Shown: positions 43,620 through 54,198 of the stretch, one piece after another
Numbering within the stretch: the stretch's first letter is position 1
Layout of the letters: every line of letters begins with the position of its first letter
From: a bacterium
GTDB taxonomy: Bacteria; AUK180
Assembly (NCBI GenBank): GCA_023144005.1
Contig: JAGLGN010000024.1
Coordinates: 36,588 to 100,587, forward strand
Length of the DNA stretch: 64,000 nucleotides
Direction: 5' to 3'
The notes under the pieces: model-generated
Seen by the model: only the letters and a program-made list of their open reading frames with translations
The model's database searches: none
What the model was told of the DNA's origin: nothing
Position numbers and translations under genes: made by a program

Positions 43620-46600
43620 TCCTGGCGGTCGGCTCAGGCATCGATGCCGCTCCCGCGATGGAATGGGGGAAGATGATCGGCGCCGTCGGTGAGGCTCCAG
43701 CGCATTACAGAAAAGATGACAACTTCCCTGTAGATTTCATCGTGATCCTGAAGATCAGCGGTGATTCGCTTTACAAAGTCGATACCTATACCGCTACATT
43801 ATCAGTTGACCCCAGTTTTACTATTCCCCCAGGAGAAGTTGCCGCGAAGGAGATCTCAAATCTCTATCCCGGCGGTGAAAAATATATTTACTGGGCTGTT
43901 ACTCCTCCCGCTCTTGGCGGTGCCCTATTTGATTATGCCAATGCCCTGCAGATCAGCGCCACCTATGTAATGAACGGATCGGTATACTCAAACGGTACCA
44001 TTTCAAAAGATGTCTGGGTCACCGAGTCCTTTTCCACTCCTCAATTTTCCGTGACCAATAATATCGTAGGAGATCTTCTCCCAGGCGGTTATATTGAGGT
44101 AGTTCAAACGGTAGAAATAACCGGAGGAAATAATAATCAGTTGGCATGGGGCAATTTTCTGGATTCCTATGAGCTTCTTGAACTTATAGATATTCATTCC
44201 GATGTTCCAGGCCACGATGACCCTCAGACCTTTTCCCCGTTTCCCGCTCCTTTGGGGACATATAATATAACATACAAGTTCTATATCAACCCGCATGCGG
44301 CTTCGTCTCTTGTATCATTCAACAATTATTTCCTGGGCGATACAGGTTCACAATGGCGCACGCAGGATTCAGAAATTCTCGGAACCGGCATCCCCGCCCT
44401 TGAGATATATCCACAGGGCTTTCAGGGCAGGATCGTTGAATGTAACAGCGGTATCGGGATACCCAACATTCCTGTATCTGTCTATACGATGGCAGATGTG
44501 CTTTATGACTCGAGGCCTTCCACATTATCTGACGGAAATTATTTTTTCGGTGTCAAAGACACGGGGACTTATAAATTGTATTTCAATGATCCTTCTCATG
44601 CCGGATATTTACCGGAATATACATCCTATCTTGATGATAATGGCGGAGCGGGACACAGCATTACCACTGACCTGATCATAGAGGTTAACAGTTGTCTGTA
44701 CCATTACAACGGAGGTACGGTGTACTTTGATGCCGAGATATACAGGAATGGGGATCAGATCATTATAACCGTTGAGGACCTTGATCTGAATGTTGACGGG
44801 GCTGTCAGTGAAAGTGTTCTTGTCACTCTGACTTCAGATTCGGGGGACAGTGAAAGTGTCATGCTGATCGAGGTCGCCCCGGATTCCGGAATATTCAGAA
44901 ACAGTATCACCGCCACCGTTTCGGCGGTTGTTACTGAGAACGGCCACCTGAATTGTTCCAATGGGGATAATATTCTGGTCGATTACTATGATCAGAAGGA
45001 TTACACCGGTTCTGCTTTACATGTTTACGATACGGCGGTCTTTTATGATACTACCACTTCACATCTGAATTATTTTGATATTGACGGCCAAATGGTCCTT
45101 TCGTACGCCGTGGGTAATACGGTTTATTTGAAACTTATTGATCCTGATCAGAATATCAATAATACCATCGCGGAAACCCTTTCTCTAACGCTGATAAATG
45201 ATTCGGGAGATGATACCGAGAATATTGTCCTGGTTGAAGAAAATACGGACAGCAGCACCTTCACTTTTTCTCTTTTATCTGCTCCGGTACCCTACAGCGC
45301 GGGAAATATGATCGTGAATGCCAATCCCGGCGATATTCTTCATGGTTATTACACGGATCCCAATGATCCGTCGGATACGACAACTTCACAGGTATATTTC
45401 ATTTCTCCTTCGTCTTCTGTAATTCAGATCACTGACGGGATCATACCAAGAGTTAAGCTTATAGCCGATGAAGATCAGGTCTTTTTGAAGGTAAATGATC
45501 TTGACCGTAACAGAGATGATTCATCCTTGGATACTTTGAATGTTCAATGTAATATGAGCATTTCCGGTGATGCGGAAATATTTCAGCTTACCGAAACGGG
45601 CATTTCTTCCGGAATCTTCACAAATATCCTGCCTATAACACTCACGAACGCCGCGGCTGTTTCCTCGGACCTCATTCTTCAGAGCTCCGCCGCGGATACC
45701 TTGACCGCATTGTATGTAGATCTTCATGATCAATCCGATACCTCTTCCATTACCGCTCTTATCGGTGTCGCCGTACCGTCCGGTATTGTGTTCCTGGATT
45801 TCCTTTCGGCGGATGCAACTTTCTATTACACCGGACAGAATGTTTTTATCAGTTTATCAGATGCTGACGAGAACTTAGATCCCAACTCGGTAGAGGATCT
45901 GGAGATCACACTTGTAACTTCTGTTTCCGCGGATTCAGAGACCATCCTGCTTACCGAGACCGGTATTTCAACAGGCGTCTTCGAGAATATCGCGGGTATA
46001 CCCATAGTAAATTCCACCGCTGTTCAGGGAAACGGTATCATTGAATCCGATCCGACGGAAACCCTGACAGTGAATTATATTGACCCTTCGGATGCTTCCG
46101 ATACTTGTCTTGACAATGCAGAGATATATGAAGATCAATGGGTGAGCGATCTTGACTTCATTTCCGATACCGGCGCGCTTATCGAAGGTGTGCGTATCGG
46201 TGATATGGATGCCTTTTTACGACTTCAGGATATTGATCTGAATTTATCACCCGGCGTTATGGACACTTTTGCGATCTCAGTATATTGTACCGTCACCGGC
46301 GATACGGAGACGGTAGATCTGACAGAAACATCTGCCGATTCGGGAGTATTTGAGTCTCCCGCCTTGAACCTTACTCTGATCCCGGGCGCTCCCTTCGATG
46401 GCGCCCTCACGGTGATCTCGGGAGAGTTCATCGCCTCCACATATATCGATCCCGGCGACGCTACCGATACTTCTCATGATGAGTTATTCACTGTTGCGCC
46501 TTCTTTTGCCTCGCTCGCGCTCTATGATAAATGGGGCGAGCTGAGCGATGCCTTTGATGTGGGCGATACGGTTACGATAGAGATCAATGATCCCGATAAC

Positions 46601-49600
46601 GGCCTTTCCTTCATTGCGAAGGACAGCCTCGATATCGTTATTTTGAATATTTCCACATCGGATACTGAGTATCTGGAGTTGATAGAAACCGCCTCGAATT
46701 CAGGAATTTTCAGGGGCGTCCTTCCATTGGATTCCGGCCCACTCTCTTCCAATAACGGGATCTTGACCGGATTCAACGATCAGACCGCTGATGTACATTA
46801 TGAAGATATTTATGACAGTTCCGATACCGCTGCCGATGAATTCCTTATTAAAGAATCCTCCGACAGTATTTTGAATACCACCGACAATACGGGCTTTATT
46901 GTCAAGAATTCATATTTCCTCGGCGAGAAGATCTATATTCGGATTATCGATGATGATAATAACAGAGACCTTTCGGCTATAGAAAATATCGCCGTGACAC
47001 TGAATGTCCAGACGACAGGGGACAGTGAAACCCTTTACATCAATGAGACGGAGATATCCTCAGGGATCTTCTTTTATTCACTTGGGATACTCAGTCAGAA
47101 AACCGCTGCCATAGCGGGTGACGGCATTTTGCAGACGGCAAACAGTGATACGGTTACAGTTTCATATTCCGATAGATATCACACGGATGACAATTCTATG
47201 GCGTATGCCTTTATTTCTCAGGCGAACAGCCGTATCAAATCACTCCATTTCCATAATGACCTTTCCTGTGATACCTTTTCCGGAAACAATACGGTATCTC
47301 TTACACAATCAGTAATTCAATGGACGCAAACCCCTGCATTCGCGGAGGATTTTATTATTTCCGGCATTATTGAAGGCGTTCTGCACCTTTCCGGCGACGG
47401 AATGGTAGGCAAGCTCATAGTGGAGAAGATATTGACTTCAGGCGATACTCAGGTAATAGGGATCTCGGATGATTTTACATTGACCTCCATGTCCGATATC
47501 TACATGGTCTCATTATTCCCCGCGGTATCAACTATTTCTGCAGGAGAGCGTGTGCTTGTAAAACTGGTATTCACCGGAGGTGTACCGACGACTTACTTCG
47601 ACTCCCGTATCAGCGATTCCCGCATAGAAATTCCAACCGTGACCTATGTTAATGTTGAAAGCGCCATGTCATATAAAGAAGATTTTGCTACCGATCCCGC
47701 GGGTACTTCCGCCAATTTGGATTTCTATCCGGGCCAGACCATTTGGGTCCGCGCTGCGGTATCAGACCCTTTCGGCTCATATGACATCATGGATTCTACC
47801 GGCGCGAGGATAATTTCCCCATCTCTGACTGTTGATACCAATATGATCATGGTCAGCGACGATGGTATTTCACTTAAAAAATTCCAATATCCTGTACCGG
47901 CGGTAACACCGGGAAATTACAGCATCAATATAATGGGAGTTGAATCTAATCTTGTAACTGATAGCTCTTCTTTCACTATATCCGTTTCTACATCCGTTTC
48001 TCAAGTATCCTTTACCGATGAATTCGGGATAGATAAGGGGAATTATATCCCCGGAGACACAATATATATAACTCTGGAAGACGAGGATTCGAATCTCGCT
48101 CCTTCTTCTTCTGATTCAGAGGTGATGACGCTCTTGAACCTTACATCTGCGGATACCGAAAGTATCGTGGGCTGGGAGCTTTCTCCCGGCATATTCAAGT
48201 TCTCCATTATATCCGCCCTTACACCGGTTTCTGTAGGTGACGGCATTTTACAGGGCGATCCGGGAGATGTAATTTACGTCCAGTACTCTGATCCCTGGGA
48301 TTCCGGAGATATCTCATCCGATACGGCCGTATTCATTCTTTCCTCGGCCTCTTCTCTTGATATTGAGAATTCAAATAATGTCTCGCAGGCAATATTCAAG
48401 GTCGGACAGAAATTCTATATTCGCGGCGACGATCTTGACGAGAATGTCGATGATCTGATATTAGACGATATTCAAATTACCGCTGAATCCCTTATAGGAG
48501 GAGACAGCGAGACCTTTGTCCTTGATGAGACCGGTATGGCCACGGGGATATTCCTGTCTGCATTGAATGAGTTTACGGCAGCAGCTTCCGCGGTGGGAGA
48601 CGGTGTTATGACCGTATCCTCTCCTGATTCTGTTGTGTTCTCATATTCTGACAGGGATGACCCTTCTGATACTTCTTCGGTAATCATTGCCATCAGCTCT
48701 ACGGTTCTGGGAACCCTGGAGATGGATTCCGCATTATATCTTGAGGGCAATACCATAAATATTTCTCTTTTCGATCCCGATCTCAACTCCGATATAAATA
48801 CCGCGGAGTCGGTAGATGTTTATATTTCGGGTGGAACCGGTGATACTGAAAAGGTGACGCTCAATTCTCTTGGTATTAATTCAGATACCTTTACGGGGTC
48901 AATATCGGTGATAGAGGATAGGACTCCCTCTATATATACCGTGTATGACGCTATTTTCCACGCATCAGGAGACGGTTATTCCGATACCATTACATGCTCA
49001 TATGACGACCTTTCCGTTCCCGGCCAATCTCATCAGCTGATATATTCCTATTCGACCTTTCAGGGAGTTCCCCTTTATGAGATCGAAAAGGAGCAAAAAT
49101 ACGATATACGCGCTCAGGGTCTTGATCAGGAATATACCGTATATTTCAGAAATTTCTCTACCACAAAGGGTTCCGGCTGTGATATCAATGATCTGCTTGC
49201 TACCGGACTTGCTTTCAATTCCGCGACCGATGGCGGTGCGCTCAGCGGCAATACCGTAACATGGGTCATTGGAGAGATCGTTCCATCTATAGGCCAGGAT
49301 TCGGTAACTTTGATCGTTGATGTACAATTCTCGCTTTCAGACGGCGACACGGTAAGCAATTATGCGGTAATTGATGACGGCACTAATTACGAGACCAGCA
49401 ATATCACTGTATTTACCGCCGGGTACTTCCCTTATCTTGAGATCATTGATATAAATGATGACCCCGATCCTGTAAATGCCGGTGAAAGTATTTCATATAC
49501 CATTACCGCGGAGAACTGCGGAAATACTCCCGCCGTGACATTCATAGGGGAGTTCTCAGTGCCCGATCTTACATCATGGGTATCCGGCGGCACGCTGGCC

Positions 49601-52174
49601 GGGAATACCGTGAGTTTCCCGATCGCGTCATTAAATGTGGGTGATACCGTATCTATGAATTATATCGTAGAGGTCAGTACATCGGTATCAAACGGCACAA
49701 TATTGACGCAGCACAGCCGCGTTACGGCATCCAATGTGCTGGAGGATGCCAGGGATGAAGAGGATACACTTGTGAATTCTCAGCCCGCGCTCTCCATTGT
49801 CAAATCCGTTGACCCCTCAATGGCGGATATAGGCGCCGCGGTCACATATACGCTCGTAGTACAGAACATAGGGACTGATACCGCCTATAATACGGTATTG
49901 GAGGATCAGATACCATTTGATACGACATTCTCATGGGCCGACTCCGGAGGTGTGTTTGCCGCCGGTGTCTGCACTTGGGCCCTGGGCGATATCCTGCCGG
50001 GTGAGATCGTTACGGTCAATTTCGCGATTATCATAGCCGTCAGCGCTGATTATGGCGATGTGATCTGGAATTCTGCCCGCGGCATATTTGACGGCGCGGG
50101 TGCATATACTTATTCCAACAGCATCTCCTTCGATGTTAATGTCTTCCCGATATTATCGCTTACTAAATCTTCGACAGAAACGGTCGTTGCAGGCGACACC
50201 ATTGCCTTCGCCGTGATCCTGGAAAATACCGGAACGGACACAGCACTTTCCATGAGTGTTTATGATACCGTACCCGCCGGAATGACATTCCAATCCTCTA
50301 TTCCCGCCCCCTCTTCTTTCTCGGGTGATGTTTACAGATGGAATCTCGCTTCTCTCGGCATAAGCGACACTTATCTGATACAGATAATGATGACCGCTGA
50401 TATTACCATACCCAATTCCACCGGCCTGACGAATAGAGCCGATCTTGTGACATCTTACGGAAATGATGATTACGATACCGCTGACTATACGGTCCTGAAT
50501 ACGGCTTCGCTCTCACTTGACAAGAGCGCGCCTTCTATTGTGGAATGCGGAGATACCTTCGTCTATAGCATTGCATATCAGAGCACCGGAGCGGATACAC
50601 TCACTTCGGTGGTCATATACGACACCATACCGCAGCCTCTTTCATGGGTTTCGGGCGGTACATATGACGGTACCGGTGTCAGCTTCAATATCGGAGAAAT
50701 AGAGCCGTATTCCACGGTGAACACGGTCTCATTTGTTGTTTCTGTCCCCGCATCGTTCACAAACGGCTATTCGATAGCTAATATCGCGAACGGCAATTCC
50801 TTTGAAAGCGGGGATTCATTTAGTGATTATACATACACGGTAATATCGTCCACGCCTGTACTCTCGATTGAAAAAGAGGTGGATAAACTTGCCGCTTCTC
50901 AGGGTGATCCGCTGATCTATTCATTCGTCATCACAAATACAGGGACAGATACCGCATTGAGCTCTGTAATTTCTGATACGATCTCCATCTTCCTGAATTA
51001 CCTGTCCGGCGCCGACACGGTTACCGGATCTTTGATACAGATCGATGTTGGCGATGTTCTTCCGGGAGAAACGGTAAGCGAGAGCTTCATTGTAACAATT
51101 GATATCGCCACTCCAATGGATACGATAGTATATAATTCCGCCGCTCTGACAGCCGTAAATTCCGATACCGTATTTTCAGATACCGTAGCGACAACGGTCG
51201 GACTTTATCAGGATCCCGCTTTGGATAATTTGCTTCTGCCCGTATCCATTGATCAGGATGATACCGCGACGGTCTATGTTTCCTACTCAAATCAGGGTGA
51301 TGATATCTCAGATACTTTCAATGTAACGGTGGAATTCCCTGATTATTTCATTCCTACCGCGCCGGGCGCGACTGTTGAAGCCGGAAAGATTACCTACGAG
51401 ATCCCTTCCATGGCGATCTCCGCTTCAGATACTCAGAGCTTTGTTATCGCTTATTCCACACCGGCTTCGGTCATTGAGACCTCTGTTCTCTTCCGGGCTT
51501 ATGTCACTCCTGTCGGAACGGAAAAGGATACGGTGAACAATACGGCCATCTCCTCAATCATGCTTTATAATGATATCGCCGCTATTTATATTCTGGATAA
51601 GAATAATATAAGCCGCCGCACGCTTCTTCCGCCGGTCAGGTTCATACCCGCCAGTGATGAAGAATTCATACTTACCGGACATACGATATCTCCGAACAGC
51701 GATGGCTTCAAGGACAGTATCACTCTTTATTGGGAGGCCGCTGAGATCCTGATAGACGGAAGAGATGACCTTGGAAATATACTCGCGGACGGTGATTATA
51801 AGGTTGTTTTGCGGATCACTCCCGCCTCGGGTGAGATGAGAGAATATATAGAGACGATACATATCTATTCAGCGCCTGAGGACCTGATATCGAGCATTAA
51901 GCTTTATCCGAATCCTTCCTATGGAGCGGATCAGATGATCTTCTCCTATATACCGAATTACGATTGTTCCGTGAAGATCACGATCTATGGTGTTGCGGGA
52001 AATAAGATAAATTCATATTTCTCTGAGGACTCCACCAAGGAGCAGATGATATGGGATCTTACCAATTCTTCAGGGGAGAAGGTCGCTTCGGGTATATACT
52101 TCATCATCATAAGAGCTGAGTATGAGGGTAAAAGGGAATTATTCGGGCCGTTCAAGGCCGCGGTGATCAAATAA
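43580..52174 (+). CDS. Giant secreted repeat protein (2864 aa) with DUF11 repeats and FlgD-like tail
   Basis: Start ATG 43580 has GGAGG just upstream and a signal peptide (LFRLLIFTALILAVGSGIDA). After a beta-rich N-terminus, about ten copies of a roughly 130-residue unit run from about residue 390 to 1790, each with a D-x-D-x-N core (VEDLDLN, LSDADENLD, LEDEDSN, LFDPDLN) followed by GDSE...LTETGISSGIF and a PSDTS turn. A different segment of about 240 residues interrupts them between copies 7 and 8. Residues about 1850-2660 hold at least five DUF11-type repeats (VKSVDPSMADIGAAVTYTLVVQNIG). The end has SPNSDGFKDS and LYPNPSYG ... SGIYFIIIRA, a FlgD/type IX-like tail. Asp-rich repeats suggest calcium binding and an adhesin or surface-layer role; this is inference. 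Confidence 0.85.
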   Translation: MGRLFRLLIFTALILAVGSGIDAAPAMEWGKMIGAVGEAPAHYRKDDNFPVDFIVILKISGDSLYKVDTYTATLSVDPSFTIPPGEVAAKEISNLYPGGEKYIYWAVTPPALGGALFDYANALQISATYVMNGSVYSNGTISKDVWVTESFSTPQFSVTNNIVGDLLPGGYIEVVQTVEITGGNNNQLAWGNFLDSYELLELIDIHSDVPGHDDPQTFSPFPAPLGTYNITYKFYINPHAASSLVSFNNYFLGDTGSQWRTQDSEILGTGIPALEIYPQGFQGRIVECNSGIGIPNIPVSVYTMADVLYDSRPSTLSDGNYFFGVKDTGTYKLYFNDPSHAGYLPEYTSYLDDNGGAGHSITTDLIIEVNSCLYHYNGGTVYFDAEIYRNGDQIIITVEDLDLNVDGAVSESVLVTLTSDSGDSESVMLIEVAPDSGIFRNSITATVSAVVTENGHLNCSNGDNILVDYYDQKDYTGSALHVYDTAVFYDTTTSHLNYFDIDGQMVLSYAVGNTVYLKLIDPDQNINNTIAETLSLTLINDSGDDTENIVLVEENTDSSTFTFSLLSAPVPYSAGNMIVNANPGDILHGYYTDPNDPSDTTTSQVYFISPSSSVIQITDGIIPRVKLIADEDQVFLKVNDLDRNRDDSSLDTLNVQCNMSISGDAEIFQLTETGISSGIFTNILPITLTNAAAVSSDLILQSSAADTLTALYVDLHDQSDTSSITALIGVAVPSGIVFLDFLSADATFYYTGQNVFISLSDADENLDPNSVEDLEITLVTSVSADSETILLTETGISTGVFENIAGIPIVNSTAVQGNGIIESDPTETLTVNYIDPSDASDTCLDNAEIYEDQWVSDLDFISDTGALIEGVRIGDMDAFLRLQDIDLNLSPGVMDTFAISVYCTVTGDTETVDLTETSADSGVFESPALNLTLIPGAPFDGALTVISGEFIASTYIDPGDATDTSHDELFTVAPSFASLALYDKWGELSDAFDVGDTVTIEINDPDNGLSFIAKDSLDIVILNISTSDTEYLELIETASNSGIFRGVLPLDSGPLSSNNGILTGFNDQTADVHYEDIYDSSDTAADEFLIKESSDSILNTTDNTGFIVKNSYFLGEKIYIRIIDDDNNRDLSAIENIAVTLNVQTTGDSETLYINETEISSGIFFYSLGILSQKTAAIAGDGILQTANSDTVTVSYSDRYHTDDNSMAYAFISQANSRIKSLHFHNDLSCDTFSGNNTVSLTQSVIQWTQTPAFAEDFIISGIIEGVLHLSGDGMVGKLIVEKILTSGDTQVIGISDDFTLTSMSDIYMVSLFPAVSTISAGERVLVKLVFTGGVPTTYFDSRISDSRIEIPTVTYVNVESAMSYKEDFATDPAGTSANLDFYPGQTIWVRAAVSDPFGSYDIMDSTGARIISPSLTVDTNMIMVSDDGISLKKFQYPVPAVTPGNYSINIMGVESNLVTDSSSFTISVSTSVSQVSFTDEFGIDKGNYIPGDTIYITLEDEDSNLAPSSSDSEVMTLLNLTSADTESIVGWELSPGIFKFSIISALTPVSVGDGILQGDPGDVIYVQYSDPWDSGDISSDTAVFILSSASSLDIENSNNVSQAIFKVGQKFYIRGDDLDENVDDLILDDIQITAESLIGGDSETFVLDETGMATGIFLSALNEFTAAASAVGDGVMTVSSPDSVVFSYSDRDDPSDTSSVIIAISSTVLGTLEMDSALYLEGNTINISLFDPDLNSDINTAESVDVYISGGTGDTEKVTLNSLGINSDTFTGSISVIEDRTPSIYTVYDAIFHASGDGYSDTITCSYDDLSVPGQSHQLIYSYSTFQGVPLYEIEKEQKYDIRAQGLDQEYTVYFRNFSTTKGSGCDINDLLATGLAFNSATDGGALSGNTVTWVIGEIVPSIGQDSVTLIVDVQFSLSDGDTVSNYAVIDDGTNYETSNITVFTAGYFPYLEIIDINDDPDPVNAGESISYTITAENCGNTPAVTFIGEFSVPDLTSWVSGGTLAGNTVSFPIASLNVGDTVSMNYIVEVSTSVSNGTILTQHSRVTASNVLEDARDEEDTLVNSQPALSIVKSVDPSMADIGAAVTYTLVVQNIGTDTAYNTVLEDQIPFDTTFSWADSGGVFAAGVCTWALGDILPGEIVTVNFAIIIAVSADYGDVIWNSARGIFDGAGAYTYSNSISFDVNVFPILSLTKSSTETVVAGDTIAFAVILENTGTDTALSMSVYDTVPAGMTFQSSIPAPSSFSGDVYRWNLASLGISDTYLIQIMMTADITIPNSTGLTNRADLVTSYGNDDYDTADYTVLNTASLSLDKSAPSIVECGDTFVYSIAYQSTGADTLTSVVIYDTIPQPLSWVSGGTYDGTGVSFNIGEIEPYSTVNTVSFVVSVPASFTNGYSIANIANGNSFESGDSFSDYTYTVISSTPVLSIEKEVDKLAASQGDPLIYSFVITNTGTDTALSSVISDTISIFLNYLSGADTVTGSLIQIDVGDVLPGETVSESFIVTIDIATPMDTIVYNSAALTAVNSDTVFSDTVATTVGLYQDPALDNLLLPVSIDQDDTATVYVSYSNQGDDISDTFNVTVEFPDYFIPTAPGATVEAGKITYEIPSMAISASDTQSFVIAYSTPASVIETSVLFRAYVTPVGTEKDTVNNTAISSIMLYNDIAAIYILDKNNISRRTLLPPVRFIPASDEEFILTGHTISPNSDGFKDSITLYWEAAEILIDGRDDLGNILADGDYKVVLRITPASGEMREYIETIHIYSAPEDLISSIKLYPNPSYGADQMIFSYIPNYDCSVKITIYGVAGNKINSYFSEDSTKEQMIWDLTNSSGEKVASGIYFIIIRAEYEGKRELFGPFKAAVIK

Positions 52175-52178
52175 TATC

Positions 52179-52619
52179 GTGAAACTGTTTTTGATAAGAC
52201 ATGGTGAAGCCTTGCCGTCATCGGTAGACAGCGACAGGCCCCTTTCAGATAGGGGAGTTAAGCAAGGTGAAACCCTGGCTGCCATCCTGAAAGAACATCA
52301 TGGTTTTCAACGCGTCAAGATATATCATTCTCCAAAATTGAGAGCGGAGCAGACCGCATCCATCATAAGCAAGGCCTTTCTTTCCACACCGCTCTTAATG
52401 TCCAATGAGCTTCTTCCGAATTCTGATCCGGATATCTGGTATGCTTTACTTGATTCAATGGAAGAGGACATCGTGCTTGTCAGCCATCTGCCCTTTATTC
52501 CAGCGCTTTTTGAATTACTTGCCGGTGAAAATGATGATCTCACTTTCCCAACCGCCAGTTGTCTCTTATTGGAGAGTTCTGAAAACGGATGGGCTCTGAT
52601 AAGGCAGGATATGTCCTAA
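52179..52619 (+). CDS. sixA: SixA-type phosphohistidine phosphatase
   Basis: 146 residues, GTG start 4 bp after the giant gene. The phosphoglycerate-mutase-like motif LIRHGEA has Arg7 and His8; RAEQTASII and VSHLPFIPALFELL (second His) complete the active site. It removes phosphate from histidine in phosphotransfer proteins. No histidine kinase is nearby. The final residues are normal for the family. Confidence 0.85.
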   Translation: MKLFLIRHGEALPSSVDSDRPLSDRGVKQGETLAAILKEHHGFQRVKIYHSPKLRAEQTASIISKAFLSTPLLMSNELLPNSDPDIWYALLDSMEEDIVLVSHLPFIPALFELLAGENDDLTFPTASCLLLESSENGWALIRQDMS

Positions 52620-52908
52620 AAAACGTTCACAGGTTACGCTTCGCAGTGCACAAGTGACACGCTTCGCAGTGGACCCAGGGACAAGTGGACCCAGTGGAAC
52701 ATGCTACGCAGTGCACAGGTGGACAAGGAAAAAAGAGACACAGCCGTAACCGAAAAATCGTTATTTCGTTTCTTTCATTAAAATCACTCGTTAAAATACT
52801 AGAACGCCGGAGCGAAGTAAGATATGGGACATGTCGTACGCCGCAGGCGTTCGTCTGTCCCGATGTATAAGTTCAAAGCGGAGAGTTGAAAATTGTGAAG
52901 CAATACGA
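52620..52908 (-). repeat. Word repeats and composite repeat, copy C (reverse), left part
   Basis: 52625-52735 is made of CAGTGGACCCAGTGG and CGCTTCGCAGTGCACAAG words. 52741-52908 is the reverse complement of composite copy A, including the GAACGCCGGAG...CAGGCGTTC dyad and GTCTGTCCCGATGT. Copy C continues at 53179 after an inserted element. Confidence 0.8.
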
Positions 52909-53178
52909 GTGCTCTGATTCATAAATACATTAACAATGGCTGTGGCTATTTTGCTCCGTATTCAAGGCACGAGGAACGCTGCATACCCAGCGCGGTATGT
53001 AAGCGACGAGCAACGCAGAAGACAGAAAAGAGCTTCAGCCCGAAGGGAATATCATCTTTGGTCAATTTATTCCTCTCTCTTCGCTTACGGACCACAAATG
53101 GTACGCTACGCTCATTGTTCGTTGGAATTGACTCAAATCTAAACATTCCATTGTCATTGTATTTATGGATCAGAACAC
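52909..53178. mobile_element. MITE-like element, 270 bp, inserted in composite copy C
   Basis: The ends are 31-bp imperfect inverted repeats: GTGCTCTGATTCATAAATAC + ATTAACAATGG (52909-52939) and the complement of 53148-53178, which reads GTGTTCTGATCCATAAATAC + AATGACAATGG. Interior has no convincing protein. A second, partly rearranged pair of copies lies at 63260-63804. Sequence on both sides rejoins the composite repeat (CTCTACGCCC, CTCCACACATCTTC). No target duplication could be defined. Confidence 0.8.
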
Positions 53179-53430
53179 TAAACTCTACGCCCAGTTAAAA
53201 TCAGACGAAAATAATCTCCACACATCTTCTGGTGTCATCCTGAGCTTTTCCGCGAAGGATCCATCCCATTTTCATGTGTGATGTGTGAGTTGAAGAAGAT
53301 TGTTAAAATGTTCAAAGGTTGAAAAGTTCAAAAGTTCAAGGTTGAGAAGTAACAAGTAGAGGTTGGAGGATAGAGGCTGGAGGTTAGTTGAGAAACTGTC
53401 AATTGTCCATTGTCAATTATATTTTGCACT
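53179..53430. repeat. Remainder of composite copy C and word repeats
   Basis: 53179-53221 continues copy C up to CCACACATCTTC. 53228-53268 is the reverse of the GATGGAT...AGCTCAGGATGAC module (also at 26818). 53300-53345 is AAAGGTTGAAAAGTTCAAAAG words, 53350-53385 AGAGGTTGGAGGATAGAGG words, and 53395-53425 TGTCAATTGTCCATTGTCAA words. No gene in 52620-53472. Confidence 0.7.
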
Positions 53431-53472
53431 TGTGCCCTTGTCCCTAGGACACTGGGTCCACTGGGCCCCTTG

Positions 53473-54198
53473 CTATTCCGCTCTTCTGACAAGAAGGATG
53501 CGGCCGCAATTCTGGCAGTACTCGATCTTATCCATCATTTTAATATTTACTCTGACCTGCGGGGGAACACCCATATTACAGCCGGTACATGTTTCACCGT
53601 TCAGGTAAACTATGGGATTTGAGGTAAATCTCTGTTCCAATTTGTTATATCTGTTCGTCATTGTAGGGTTAATGGAAGCCAATTTTTCCGCTTTCTCCGC
53701 ATTCCCTGTCTCTAATCTCTTCTCGAGATTCTCTAATTCACTGTGATGACCGGCGATCTCTTTATTGATCTTCTCAAGATTCGTGTTCTTTCTCACTTCC
53801 AGCTCTTTGAATGTACGCCTGTATTCTTCGTTCTCTTCCATCAGCGCAAGTATATTGTCTTCCACTCTGTTCTTTTCTTCTTTCAGTTCGTTTACCTTGT
53901 CTTGAAGTTTAAAATACTCGTCATTTGTCTTCATTGTCGGAATGCTGGATTCAAGATTCCTTATGTGATCCTCGATCTCAACCACTTTGTTCTCATTCTC
54001 AAGGAGTTTCTTATGTTTTTTGATCTTCTCTGCTTCCTTCTCTTCGAATTCTACCTCAATGCGTTCGATCTCATCCTCATAGGTCTTGACATTTACAAGT
54101 ATCCCGTCTTTTTTGAGTTGCGCCTCACCGATATCATCGTTAAGCATTTTGATACGATATAGAATTTCTAAGATCTCTTTGATTTTTTCAATTGCCAT
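53473..54198 (-). CDS. C4-type zinc ribbon coiled-coil protein (DUF164 family)
   Basis: 241 residues. Residues 5-185 are a long coiled coil rich in Glu, Lys and Leu, with IPTMKTNDEYFKLQDKVNELKEEK typical of the family. The C-terminus is a four-cysteine zinc ribbon: TCTGCNMGVPP (CxxC at about 210-213) and YCQNCGRIL (CxxC at about 231-234). Family members are widespread and proposed to bind nucleic acid or translation factors, but the role is not settled. GAGGAC upstream can serve as ribosome-binding site. It is divergent from the tRNA-tig block. Confidence 0.85.
   Translation of the reverse strand: MAIEKIKEILEILYRIKMLNDDIGEAQLKKDGILVNVKTYEDEIERIEVEFEEKEAEKIKKHKKLLENENKVVEIEDHIRNLESSIPTMKTNDEYFKLQDKVNELKEEKNRVEDNILALMEENEEYRRTFKELEVRKNTNLEKINKEIAGHHSELENLEKRLETGNAEKAEKLASINPTMTNRYNKLEQRFTSNPIVYLNGETCTGCNMGVPPQVRVNIKMMDKIEYCQNCGRILLVRRAE

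Noticed and set aside
52936-53142. Small frames within the MITE-like element
   Set aside because: They occur in both orientations, are not conserved in frame between copies and have no start signals.
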